A DNA stretch of 14,823 bases from an uncultured Eubacteriales bacterium (GCA_934385225.1 CAKRPQ010000044.1:1-14823); one strand, 5' to 3'; counted from the stretch's first letter, positions 1 to 6,235 are shown. Numbers and translations: made by a program. The notes: generated by a model from the letters alone, not told the origin.

Positions 1-1367
1 ATTCTGTCCTCGGAGACGCCGATGTGCCAGAGCCATTCGCGGCAGACTTCTTCGCCCGTGCAGTCGCGCATTGCCTTTTTGACGTAGTTGCCATCTCTGT
101 TTGTGTTAAGCGAGTAGAGCCAGATGAGAACCTTGCCCGTCTCCTGCGAGCGGAACTGCGGCTGGCGGTTGATGGTCCAGGAGAGATACCAGTTGTCCGT
201 ACTGTCCTTTACGGTGACGATACCGCCCGTTGTCACCTTGCCCGAACGCGGGTCGCGTCCGCAGATTTTAATTATGTGATCTATTATCTCTTCGTTGCCC
301 GTTTCGACGGTAGCGCTCATCCAGTTTGTCGCCTCAAAATCGCCGCAGAACTTTTCGGGGTTTCCGTATTCGCCGTTCTCCGCCTGCGAGGCGATATTGT
401 TCCAGAGATCCCATGATTCGCCCGTGAGGTTTTTGACGCCTGAAATGTCGGGCGCGTGCGTCTGGTCGCCGTAGCAGGACGTGTCGGTGCAGCAGCCGTT
501 CGTAATGAATACAAGATCGTCTTCGGTGAGATCTTTCGTCTCCTCTTTGCCGTCCTTTACATACACAAGTTTTCTCGCGACGCGCTTTGACCCCTCTTTT
601 TCGATAACGACGTTCTTTACATCGACGCCGTATTCGACCTTTACGCCGTGGTTTTCAAGGTATTTTACGAGCGGGAGTATCATGCTCTCGTATTGGTTGT
701 ATTTTGTGAAGCGGAGCGCGCTGAAATCGGGAAGTCCGTCGATGTGATGGACGTAACGGCAGATGTAACGCTTCATTTCGAGAGCACTTGACCAGCGCTG
801 GAAAGCGAACATCGTCTGCCAGTAGAGCCAGAAATTGGTTCCCCAGAACGAATCGGGGAGAATGTCGGAGATTTTTTTGTCTTCAAGTTCCTTTTCGGGA
901 GTGATGAAGAGTTTTGTCAGAGCCATTGCAGACTCTTTGTCGAGGGCAAATTTGCCGTCCGTATGCGCGTTTTCGCCGCGGTTTACTGTCGCGCGGCAAA
1001 GAGAGTAGTTCGGGTCGTGCTTGTTGAGCCAATAATATTCGTCGAGAACGGAAATGCCGGGGGTTTCTATCGACGGAACGTCTCTGAACATATCCCACAT
1101 AACTTCAAAATGGTTATCCATTTCACGTCCGCCTCTCATGTAGAAGCCTTTGGTTATGTCCTTGCGTCCGTCACAGCTTCCGCCCGCAAGTTCGAGCTTT
1201 TCGAGCAGATGTATCTTCTCGCCCGCAACTCTGCCGTCGCGGACAAGGTAGAATGCCGCCGAAAGACCCGCCAGTCCCGTGCCGATGATATAAGCCGATT
1301 TTTTCTCCGCACCCTCGGGCACTTCGGGGTGCGCAAACGATTCGTAAGTTCCTGCCGAATAATACAT
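1..1367 (-). CDS. ohyA: Oleate hydratase (fatty acid double-bond hydratase), 3' end cut by window edge
   Basis: This FAD enzyme family adds water to cis-9 (or cis-12) unsaturated fatty acids to make hydroxy fatty acids; in gut bacteria this is thought to detoxify host or dietary fatty acids. Translating the minus strand from 1367 gives 455 residues before the window ends; the family is usually about 590, so roughly the last 130 are missing. Visible features are an N-terminal Rossmann FAD site (GTGLAGLSAAF, about residues 29-39), the block RGGREMDNHFE (79-88) and ALEMKRY (195-201). E82 and Y201 fall at the same numbers as the catalytic pair I recall for Staphylococcus aureus OhyA. TVKDSTDNWYLSWTINRQP (385-403) matches the conserved C-terminal substrate region. 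The ATG is supported by AGGAGG a few bases upstream. It appears monocistronic, with its own promoter at 1401-1429. Family identity is certain; the exact substrate is not. Confidence 0.96.
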   Translation of the reverse strand, partial: MYYSAGTYESFAHPEVPEGAEKKSAYIIGTGLAGLSAAFYLVRDGRVAGEKIHLLEKLELAGGSCDGRKDITKGFYMRGGREMDNHFEVMWDMFRDVPSIETPGISVLDEYYWLNKHDPNYSLCRATVNRGENAHTDGKFALDKESAMALTKLFITPEKELEDKKISDILPDSFWGTNFWLYWQTMFAFQRWSSALEMKRYICRYVHHIDGLPDFSALRFTKYNQYESMILPLVKYLENHGVKVEYGVDVKNVVIEKEGSKRVARKLVYVKDGKEETKDLTEDDLVFITNGCCTDTSCYGDQTHAPDISGVKNLTGESWDLWNNIASQAENGEYGNPEKFCGDFEATNWMSATVETGNEEIIDHIIKICGRDPRSGKVTTGGIVTVKDSTDNWYLSWTINRQPQFRSQETGKVLIWLYSLNTNRDGNYVKKAMRDCTGEEVCREWLWHIGVSEDR

Positions 1368-1400
1368 AATGGAAATCCTCCTGTTTTTTATTGTGATACC

Positions 1401-1429
1401 ATTATATCTTTGACCGAAAGTTTTCGCAA
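1401..1429 (-). promoter_or_regulatory. Sigma-A-type promoter of the oleate hydratase gene
   Basis: On the minus strand a perfect -10 (TATAAT, plus-strand 1401-1406) lies 17 bases from TTGCGA (1424-1429), a partial match to the -35. The start site would fall near 1394, giving a leader of about 27 bases with AGGAGG before the ATG at 1367. The weak -35 fits a promoter that needs an activator or is modulated by the repeats just upstream. Confidence 0.6.
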
Positions 1430-1446
1430 TAGTCAAATTAGCGTCC

Positions 1447-1495
1447 CGTGTCAAAAATTCAGACACGAAACGCTTATTTGTATAAAATTCAGACA
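1447..1495 (-). repeat. Paired direct repeats, candidate operator upstream of oleate hydratase
   Basis: The 12-mer AAAATTCAGACA occurs at 1454-1465 and again at 1484-1495, 30 bp apart (about three helical turns). Read on the minus strand, the similarity extends over about 21 bases (TTTC..TGTCTGAATTTT..ACA). The copy nearer the gene is also an inverted repeat, with CGTGTC (1447-1452) matched by GACACG (1462-1467). The pair lies just upstream of the -35, where an activator or fatty-acid-responsive regulator could bind. No regulator gene for it is visible in the window. Confidence 0.45.
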
Positions 1496-1511
1496 GAAAA
1501 GGCTGTGTGCC

Positions 1512-1820
1512 TCAGAGGGAAAACGCGTCTTTTTTGAGCGACGCGACGCGGCAGGCACGCTTGTATGCCTCTGTTATGTATTCCTCCGCGGTCATTTTCG
1601 TATATACGTCGTTGTCGCGGCGTTCTCCCTTCGACGTTTTGCCCAGTTCGAAATTGTAGATGCCGTCATAGCCGTGTTCTTCGAGCCTTCCGACGATTTT
1701 TTGCCGGTTTGCGATGCCGTCAAATGGGAGAAGATGCAGATCGTCTGTCCAGACGGCTTTTCCGTTGTAGTCGCTTATTCCGAGGTTGTCGTTAAAGTGC
1801 GTCATTGCCAAAATTTTCAA
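1512..1820 (-). pseudogene. C-terminal remnant of a sugar-phosphate isomerase/epimerase-type TIM barrel
   Basis: The 102-residue frame (TTG at 1820, or the internal ATG at 1805) begins with MTHFNDN and continues with DLHLLPFDGIANRQKIV, LEEHGYDGIYNFELG and an alpha-helical tail. This is the usual ending of the xylose-isomerase-like TIM-barrel family (PF01261): a metal-binding His-x-Asn-Asp-Asn strand, an Asp-x-His-x-x-Pro-x-Asp-Gly loop and a final Glu strand. Full-length members run to about 270-300 residues, so about two thirds is absent and no N-terminal barrel sequence is found upstream in any frame. A consensus promoter lies only about 40 bases upstream, so the 5' part was probably deleted. 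The fragment cannot form a full barrel. Whether the short protein is made is unknown; family assignment is fairly confident and substrate is unknown. Confidence 0.65.
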
Positions 1821-1859
1821 GACCTGCCTCGTTCGGCTCCGTAAATGAAAATATACATT

Positions 1860-1888
1860 ATTATAGCGACGGAAAGGGTGTTTGTCAA
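1860..1888 (-). promoter_or_regulatory. Consensus promoter reading into the isomerase remnant
   Basis: The minus strand carries TTGACA (plus-strand 1883-1888), exactly 17 bases, then TATAAT (1860-1865). It lies just downstream of the tmRNA terminator and points at the truncated gene at 1820. It probably drove the intact gene before the deletion, or was brought next to the fragment by it. Confidence 0.65.
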
Positions 1889-1904
1889 TACCGAAACGGC
1901 AATA

Positions 1905-1936
1905 AAATTCCCATCGATCGAAATCGATGGGAATTT
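1905..1936 (-). terminator. Intrinsic terminator after tmRNA
   Basis: AAATTCCCATCGAT (1905-1918) and ATCGATGGGAATTT (1923-1936) form a perfect 14-bp stem. In the minus-strand transcript the loop is UUCG, and AUUUUAUU follows the stem. It begins 7 bases after the 3' CCA of ssrA, so it is the natural end of the tmRNA precursor. Confidence 0.8.
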
Positions 1937-1943
1937 ATGCTGT

Positions 1944-2338
1944 TGGTGGAGGCGACGGGAATCGGACCCGTGTCCAAAAACCCCTCCGTATGACTTTCTT
2001 CGCAGACAGTTTGTCTTTTAGAATTCCCGCGTCCGCGCGTCGGCAAACAGACTCATGTCCGCGGTAGCCCTTTTGTGCCTGATCGGTTCAAGGGCGAAAC
2101 GCCGATGCAGGTTCACTGCTAAAATGACGTTCAGGCCTCGGTCGCAGTACTCCGAGGCGGAACGGGCGGTCACAAAGGGACCGCAGCACTGCCGTCTCAG
2201 CGCCCGAAGGCGCAGAGATTAGGCAGCCATAGCAACAGTATTGTTGTCGTTTATTTTTTAATTTGGCCATTATACGGGATTAGCCGGCCCGCTGCGCTTA
2301 TCATACCTCGGAATCCCTGTCGAAGCCATTACGCCCCC
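1944..2338 (-). ncRNA. ssrA: tmRNA (transfer-messenger RNA, one-piece)
   Basis: This is the trans-translation RNA that rescues stalled ribosomes together with SmpB and tags the peptide for proteolysis. The 5' end GGGGGCG (2338 downwards) pairs with CGCCTCC next to the encoded CCA (1944-1946), forming a 7-bp acceptor stem with one G-U pair. The T-arm GGGTCCGATTCCCGTC precedes it, and TGGCTTCGACAGGG lies near the 5' end, both hallmarks of tmRNA. The length is 395 bases, normal for one-piece tmRNAs. The tag frame ends GCT ATG GCT GCC TAA (stop at plus-strand 2219-2221) and reads NDNNTVAMAA from 2251. The codon before that Asn is ATA, not the usual Ala or Gly codon, so the exact resume codon is uncertain. 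Several GC-rich hairpins between tag and acceptor fit pseudoknots PK2-PK4. Confidence 0.97.
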
Positions 2339-2368
2339 GTTTTGCCGATGGTATTTGCCGTACGTTAT

Positions 2369-2397
2369 ATTATAAGGTATAAAAGACGATTTGTCAA
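2369..2397 (-). promoter_or_regulatory. Consensus promoter of ssrA
   Basis: The minus strand has TTGACA (2392-2397), a 17-base spacer and TATAAT (2369-2374), a perfect match to the housekeeping promoter as expected for an abundant RNA. Transcription would start near 2362, leaving about 24 leader bases for RNase P to remove before the mature 5' end at 2338. Confidence 0.85.
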
Positions 2398-2427
2398 TGA
2401 TTTTTCTGTTACATTTCTGTTTCACTT

Positions 2428-3261
2428 TCACCTGAAATCCTTTGTTCCGCGCCCCGTCATACGTTTGAACGCTTTGAGAAAATTCCCGTAATCGGTGAAT
2501 CCGCAGGCGAAAGCTATCTCCGCCGCCGTCATTTCTGTCGATTGAAGCAGGTCTATCGAGCGCATTATACGGCATTTCAGAATGTATTTATGCAGACTCA
2601 TACCCGTTTTTTTGAGAACTATCGCGCTTAAATGGTTCGGGTGGTACCCGAAACGTTCCGCGAGAGAGGAATTTGAGGACGGTTCGGTGCAGTGCTTGTT
2701 TATGTAGTCGATTATGTCGTTTGGGCTTGCGTTTTTTTCGCCTGTACCGCCGACGGCACGTCTTGCAGCCGTCAGAAGGAGCGCTCGGACGTAGGACGAA
2801 GCCACCTCGGCGGAGAGTACGCGCGCTTTGCGGTATTCGTCGAGAACGGCGGTAAGAATATCCTTTGCCGTGGGAAAAGAGCGGATAAGAACGGGTGAGT
2901 TGAACGGCTCACAATCTGTGAAAAACACGGTTTCAATTATTTCACCCGATTTAAAAGCGTCTTTTTCGGGCGGTATCGGCATTTCAAGATCGGAGTGTGA
3001 AAAATCAAAATCGAAATTTATTCCGAGAAGTTCCATACTGCCGTCTTTTGATGTCAGGCTGTATTTTAGACCCGATTTCCACATAATGAAATCGCCTTTT
3101 TGCACCTTATATTCGTCATCGTCTATAATAATTATTCCGCTGCCGTCGTTTATATAAAAAAGTCTGTTGTCATAGGCGCGTGTATCCGCAAACATCGGCG
3201 GATCGTAAATTGGGATGATCTGCGCGTATCTTACGAACGGTTTTATGTCGGTGAGCTCCAT
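2428..3261 (-). CDS. AraC-family transcriptional regulator
   Basis: The protein has 277 residues from the ATG at 3261. This start is preferred because the sequence from MELTDIKPFVRY on looks like a soluble AraC sensor, GGAG lies upstream, and the longer frame would cross the divergent promoter region. Residues 1 to about 160 form a cupin-like ligand-binding domain (RLFYINDGSGIIIID, KGDFIMWKSGLKYSL). Residues about 178-277 hold the two helix-turn-helix motifs of AraC/XylS (SSLAERFGYHPNHLSAIVLK; then TAAEIAFACGFTDYGNFLKA and FKRMTGRGTKDFR). It is divergent from the isomerase gene, with 115 bp between the two starts. By the usual logic of this family it senses a sugar and controls the isomerase and itself. 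The sugar is unknown. Confidence 0.93.
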   Translation of the reverse strand: MELTDIKPFVRYAQIIPIYDPPMFADTRAYDNRLFYINDGSGIIIIDDDEYKVQKGDFIMWKSGLKYSLTSKDGSMELLGINFDFDFSHSDLEMPIPPEKDAFKSGEIIETVFFTDCEPFNSPVLIRSFPTAKDILTAVLDEYRKARVLSAEVASSYVRALLLTAARRAVGGTGEKNASPNDIIDYINKHCTEPSSNSSLAERFGYHPNHLSAIVLKKTGMSLHKYILKCRIMRSIDLLQSTEMTAAEIAFACGFTDYGNFLKAFKRMTGRGTKDFR

Positions 3262-3284
3262 TTCTTTGTGTTCTCCGATTATAT

Positions 3285-3315
3285 CTTTATTTTTGACTGT
3301 TATAGCTTTATTTTT
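3285..3315. repeat. 21-bp-phased direct repeats, candidate AraC-regulator site
   Basis: CTTTATTTTT occurs at 3285-3294 and again at 3306-3315, exactly 21 bp apart (two helical turns). That is the typical geometry for AraC-type proteins binding tandem half-sites. The second copy ends 4 bp before the -35 of the isomerase promoter, while both copies lie downstream of the start site of the regulator's own promoter. Binding here could activate the isomerase and repress the regulator. AT-richness makes chance repeats more likely, so this is a good but unproven candidate. Confidence 0.45.
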
Positions 3316-3319
3316 CACA

Positions 3320-3348
3320 TTGATTATATCACAAAAAAATGATAAAAT
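3320..3348 (+). promoter_or_regulatory. Promoter of the isomerase gene
   Basis: TTGATT (3320-3325), a 17-base spacer, then TAAAAT (3343-3348). The start site would be near 3355, followed by AAGGAGG and the ATG at 3377. It overlaps the opposing promoter almost completely. Confidence 0.65.
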
Positions 3349-3351
3349 CAA
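3323..3351 (-). promoter_or_regulatory. Promoter of the AraC-family gene
   Basis: On the minus strand TTGATT (plus-strand 3346-3351) is 17 bases from TATAAT (3323-3328). The start site would be near 3316, giving a leader of about 55 bases. Each -35 in this pair overlaps the -10 of the opposite promoter, because the whole block is an inverted repeat (3320-3330 against 3341-3351, 10 of 11 positions matching). Confidence 0.6.
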
Positions 3352-3376
3352 TATACCGATAAAAAAGGAGGATTTT

Positions 3377-4822
3377 ATGATACAAAGAAAGAAAAGGAGA
3401 ACGGCGAACATAGGTTTTTTCTCGGTCGTTCACGAAACTTATTTCAGGCAGTTTGACGGACTTGAAGAAAAATTGCGCTTTTACCACGCGGAGACCGTAA
3501 AGATTTTAGTAAAAAACGACGTAAACGTTATTGATTACGGCATTGTCGCGTCGAACGCGGAGGCGTTCGACGCGGCCGGAAAAATGAACGCAGACGGGCT
3601 TGATTTGCTGTTTTGCAATATGATAACCTACGCCACATCGTCCGTTTTCGCGCCGATAATAAAAAATGTCGGCGTTCCCGTCGTGCTGACAGCACTGCAA
3701 CCGCTCCGCCGTCTTGATTATACGAAGGCAAGCACCTTTATGCAACTTGAAAATGACAATATATGCTCCGTTCCCGAATTTACGGGTGTTGCGATAAGAA
3801 TGGGCAAAAAGGTTGCGGACGTCGTAATCGGCTGTCTCTACGGCGACGACGAAGCCGAGAGGAATATCGCCGAGTGGTGTGATATCGCAAAGGTTCTTCA
3901 TTCGCTTAAAGGGGCGAGAATAGGACTTATGGGACACGTTCTCGAAGCAATGTACGATATGAACGCCGACCCGACGGCAATTTCCGAAGCGTTCGGTGTA
4001 CACGTACCGCTCATTGAGATCGACGACGCGGTAAAATGCTATGAGGAGGTGACAGACGGCGAGATCGAAGCAAAGAAAAAACTGATTCTCGAAGAGTTCG
4101 ACACACCTATGCCGAAGAGCGATCCCGTGACAGAAAAGCTGACCGAGGCGGATCTTGAAAGAGCTGCACGTGGTGCGGCGGCACTTGACAGGCTTGTCGC
4201 GGAGAAACGCCTGACGGGACTTGCTTACTACTACGAGGGCAGAGAAGGGACGATACAGCGCGAGACCTCGACGTCGTTTATTGTCGGCAATTCGATACTG
4301 AACGCGGAGGGAACGCCGATGTGCGGCGAATTTGACATAAAGACCTGCATAGCGATGCTTATAATGGACAGGCTCGGAATCGGCGGCAGCTTTGCGGAGT
4401 TCCACCCGTTCGATTTTGACGAAGATTTCATTCTCGTCGGACACGACGGACCGCATCATATCGCGATTGCCGAGGGAAAACCGATTCTGCGCAGCCTGAA
4501 AAAATTCCACGGTAAACCGGGAAGCGGTGCGTCTGTCGAATTTAAGATAAAAGAGGGCCCCATCACAATGCTCGGCATCACGCAGACCTATGGAGGAAAA
4601 TTCAAATTTGTCATAGGCGAGGGCGAGTCGAAAAAGGGCGCAATCCCACCGACGGGAAACACGAACACGCGAGGCTTTTTTGAGCCGACGACCAAAGAAT
4701 TTATCAAAAAGTGGGTCATGGAAGGTCCGACGCATCATTACGCGCTCGGCGTCGGACATCACGCGGAGACGATAAAGAAGATCGCGGATGTTCTCGGAAT
4801 CGAGAGTGTTGTCGTGCGGTGA
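3377..4822 (+). CDS. L-fucose/L-arabinose isomerase-family protein
   Basis: The protein has 481 residues; the ATG at 3377 follows AAGGAGGA with good spacing, while upstream in-frame starts fall inside the promoter. The family (FucI/AraA fold, COG2407-type) interconverts aldoses and ketoses with a divalent metal in the cytoplasm. The C-terminal half keeps residues equivalent to the AraA metal and catalytic set: E318 (CGEFDIKT), E341 (SFAEFHPFDF), H356 (ILVGHDGPHH), and the C-terminal histidines H453/H454 and H461/H462 (GPTHHYALGVGHH). The N-terminal half has the alternating strand-helix pattern of the substrate-binding domains (LFCNMITYATSSV, VPVVLTALQPL). Divergence from an AraC regulator supports a sugar-catabolic role. 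The substrate cannot be read from sequence, and the protein is not a canonical AraA or FucI. No strong terminator follows. Confidence 0.88.
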   Translation: MIQRKKRRTANIGFFSVVHETYFRQFDGLEEKLRFYHAETVKILVKNDVNVIDYGIVASNAEAFDAAGKMNADGLDLLFCNMITYATSSVFAPIIKNVGVPVVLTALQPLRRLDYTKASTFMQLENDNICSVPEFTGVAIRMGKKVADVVIGCLYGDDEAERNIAEWCDIAKVLHSLKGARIGLMGHVLEAMYDMNADPTAISEAFGVHVPLIEIDDAVKCYEEVTDGEIEAKKKLILEEFDTPMPKSDPVTEKLTEADLERAARGAAALDRLVAEKRLTGLAYYYEGREGTIQRETSTSFIVGNSILNAEGTPMCGEFDIKTCIAMLIMDRLGIGGSFAEFHPFDFDEDFILVGHDGPHHIAIAEGKPILRSLKKFHGKPGSGASVEFKIKEGPITMLGITQTYGGKFKFVIGEGESKKGAIPPTGNTNTRGFFEPTTKEFIKKWVMEGPTHHYALGVGHHAETIKKIADVLGIESVVVR

Positions 4823-4882
4823 CTGAATAAAAAACGCGCCGTAAAAACACACAAATCATCAAAAGCATCAAACAAATTCGCT

Positions 4883-4911
4883 TTGATTTTTGAGGACAGA
4901 AACGCTATACT
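4883..4911 (+). promoter_or_regulatory. Promoter upstream of the hydrolase remnant
   Basis: TTGATT (4883-4888), 17 bases, then TATACT (4906-4911), pointing into the decayed carbohydrate cluster. The -35 overlaps a small inverted repeat (ATCAAA at 4867-4872, TTTGAT at 4882-4887), and another ATCAAA sits at 4858-4863, so regulator contacts are possible on both sides. Confidence 0.55.
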
Positions 4912-4922
4912 ATAATCGGCGG

Positions 4923-4945
4923 GTTTGTTAAAGCGAATAACAAAC
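4923..4945. promoter_or_regulatory. Palindromic operator just downstream of the -10
   Basis: GTTTGTTA (4923-4930) and TAACAAAC (4938-4945) are perfect inverted arms around the 7 bases AAGCGAA. The palindrome covers about +5 to +27 of the predicted transcript, a classic position for a steric repressor. TTGTTA..TAACAA arms resemble LacI/GalR-family sugar-repressor sites, but that assignment is inference. Confidence 0.5.
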
Positions 4946-4952
4946 TATATAA

Positions 4953-5312
4953 GGCTTTTATACACTTTATACCGCTGCGTCGGATGAGAGAATAAAGGCG
5001 GCGTATGCCTGTGCGGCGTTCAATGACAGGAACAGGCAGGGGTGTAATGATTGGCATCTTCACGATTCTAACCTGCTTTTGCAGGACGCCGAGGTCAGTG
5101 CGCTTTGCGCACCGAGAGCTGTTTTCGTCGATATCGGGAAGACCGACGATGTGTTCGATTACAGATACGCCGTAAAAGAAGCGGAACGCGCCGAAGCACT
5201 GTATAACGCTGTCGGCGGAGAGGGTATAAAGTTCAATTTTTGGGACGGCGGACACGGAATTGATGTGAACGGTCCGTTTCTCGATGATTTTTTTAATGTG
5301 ATAAGACTGTGA
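4953..5312 (+). pseudogene. 5'-truncated alpha/beta-hydrolase (acetyl-esterase-like) fragment
   Basis: From just after an in-frame TAA (4950-4952) the frame reads GFYTLYTAASDERIKAAYA, then FNDR, LLLQDAEVSALCAPRAVF, DIGKTDDVFD and DGGHGID before stopping at 5312, about 119 residues. This is the C-terminal half of a family of large secreted or cytoplasmic esterases of the Abhydrolase_7/acetyl-xylan-esterase type. The late catalytic Asp (in GKTDDVFD) and His (in GGHG) are present. The nucleophile elbow (Gly-x-Ser-x-Gly), which should lie immediately before GFYTLY, is gone and replaced by promoter and operator DNA. The last usable start is a TTG at 5079. The fragment cannot be a working esterase. 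Its stop is 10 bases before the next start, so it was in an operon with the GH99-like gene. Confidence 0.75.
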
Positions 5313-5322
5313 GGAATAAATA

Positions 5323-5640
5323 ATGAAAAAATATGCATGGTACTTTCCGAACTGGCACGTAGATGCCATAAACGAAAAATGGCACGGAAAAGGCTGGACG
5401 GAATGGGAAGTAGTAAAGGTTGCGCATCCCCGATTTGAGGGACATCTGCAACCTAAAAAACCCCTTTGGGGATATGAGGACGAATCCGATCCGAAAGTTT
5501 TCGGAAAGAAGATCGCCTATGCAAAAAAATATGGCGTTGACGGATTCATATTCGATTTCTACTGGCTTTGCGATCTCGGCAGGTATCGTATAAACGCGCT
5601 TGAAAAAGGTTTTCTCGGGGCGAGAAACGCAGCCGACCTT
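5323..5640 (+). pseudogene. N-terminal fragment of a GH99/WbsX-like protein, fused to a binding-protein fragment
   Basis: The ATG at 5323 has GAGG upstream. Residues 1 to about 106 match the start of the glycoside-hydrolase-99-like/WbsX glycosyltransferase family (PF14307): YAWYFPNWHVD, WHGKGWTEWEVVKVAHPRFE, GHLQPKKPLWGYED, then AYAKKYGVDGFIFDFYW and INALEKGFLGARNAADL. Family members continue directly into a block like KFALMWANHD, but here the sequence switches at about 5640 to unrelated binding-protein sequence (DPDGYYGIFEADRALF). The reading frame stays open across the junction and ends at 5862 after a frameshift. Family members are about 350 residues or more, so the catalytic C-terminal part is absent. 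The domain assignment is confident. The junction could be a genomic deletion or an assembly error. Confidence 0.75.
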
Positions 5641-6170
5641 GACCCCGACGGTTATTACGGTATTTTCGAGGCGGATCGCGCACTCTTTATTTCCGCCGAA
5701 CTTAAAGGCGCAACGATGCTCCGCGAATGGGAAGGCAAGTCGGACTTATGCCCCAGCCGAAGTACGACGAGGCACAGGAGACATATAACTCCACGCTTTT
5801 CGAAAACTGCCTGTCGTTCTGCATACCCGCAACAAACAAGAATCTTTCGAGAACGGGTATAATCGTTGATTATCTTACATATAAGAGTTACACGAGTTTG
5901 CTTCCCCGCTACTATGACATTCACGTTTCTCTCAAAGCTCTCGGACGTCAGGAATCCATCGACGTTCTCGCACTCATAAGAGGCACGAGGGGTATTGAAG
6001 TTTCCGTACCGTTCGGCTGGACGACTACGCTTAACTCCGCTATGATAAAGCTCGCGCAGAACAACGAACATTCGATAGCTTCCGCAGTCGAAAGTGCGCG
6101 CGATGCCATAATTGCCGCAATCGACAAGACATATGCGGAATACCCTGCACTTAATAAAGTGAACGGCTAA
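5641..6170 (+). pseudogene. C-terminal fragment of a sugar ABC-transporter substrate-binding protein, frameshifted
   Basis: After the GH99-like part, the first frame reads FEADRALFISAELKGATMLRE and then loses homology near 5737. The next frame (in phase with 5727) carries on with VGLMPQPKYDEAQETYNS, FCIPATNKNLSRTGIIVDYL, SLLPRYYDIHVSLKAL and a TAA at 6168-6170. Together they match the last third of family-1 extracellular solute-binding proteins of Clostridia (a phrase like GILPYPKYDEEQ..Y, then PATNxxxERTGxIL). The simplest reading is a one-base deletion in the run around 5737-5739, changing the frame between GGC AA and GTC GGA. The signal peptide, lipobox and N-terminal lobe are all missing, so this piece cannot function in uptake. 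Confidence 0.75.
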
Positions 6171-6194
6171 AAACATTTTTAATTGAATACGCGT

Positions 6195-6235
6195 CTCTGC
6201 GGCATAGGCATACTCTCCCTCGCCTTGCCGCAGAG
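6195..6235. repeat. Intergenic hairpin 1
   Basis: CTCTGCGGCA (6195-6204) and TGCCGCAGAG (6226-6235) form a perfect 10-bp stem around a 21-base loop, directly after the binding-protein remnant. It is the first of five inverted repeats packed between the convergent remnant cluster and polA. Confidence 0.6.

Noticed and set aside
963..1844. A 293-codon plus-strand frame over oleate hydratase, its promoter and the isomerase remnant
   Set aside because: It spans two unrelated minus-strand coding regions and a promoter, and the translation resembles no protein; the minus-strand oleate hydratase homology is unambiguous.
1944..2010. Separate tRNA gene suggested by the T-arm and CCA end
   Set aside because: The acceptor stem pairs with sequence almost 400 bases away and a tag frame lies between, so this is the tRNA-like end of tmRNA.
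3262..3411. Longer N-terminus for the AraC-family protein (start at 3411)
   Set aside because: The extra 50 residues would be translated from the divergent promoter region and have no family counterpart; the predicted transcript start (about 3316) excludes them.
3506..4852. A 448-codon open frame antisense to the isomerase
   Set aside because: Low-complexity, Cys/Arg/Phe-rich translation with no family resemblance; the plus-strand protein carries conserved catalytic residues.
4823..4882. Terminator after the isomerase gene
   Set aside because: AT-rich with only short interrupted pairing (AAATCA..GC against GCTTTGATTT); no stable GC stem followed by a T-run.
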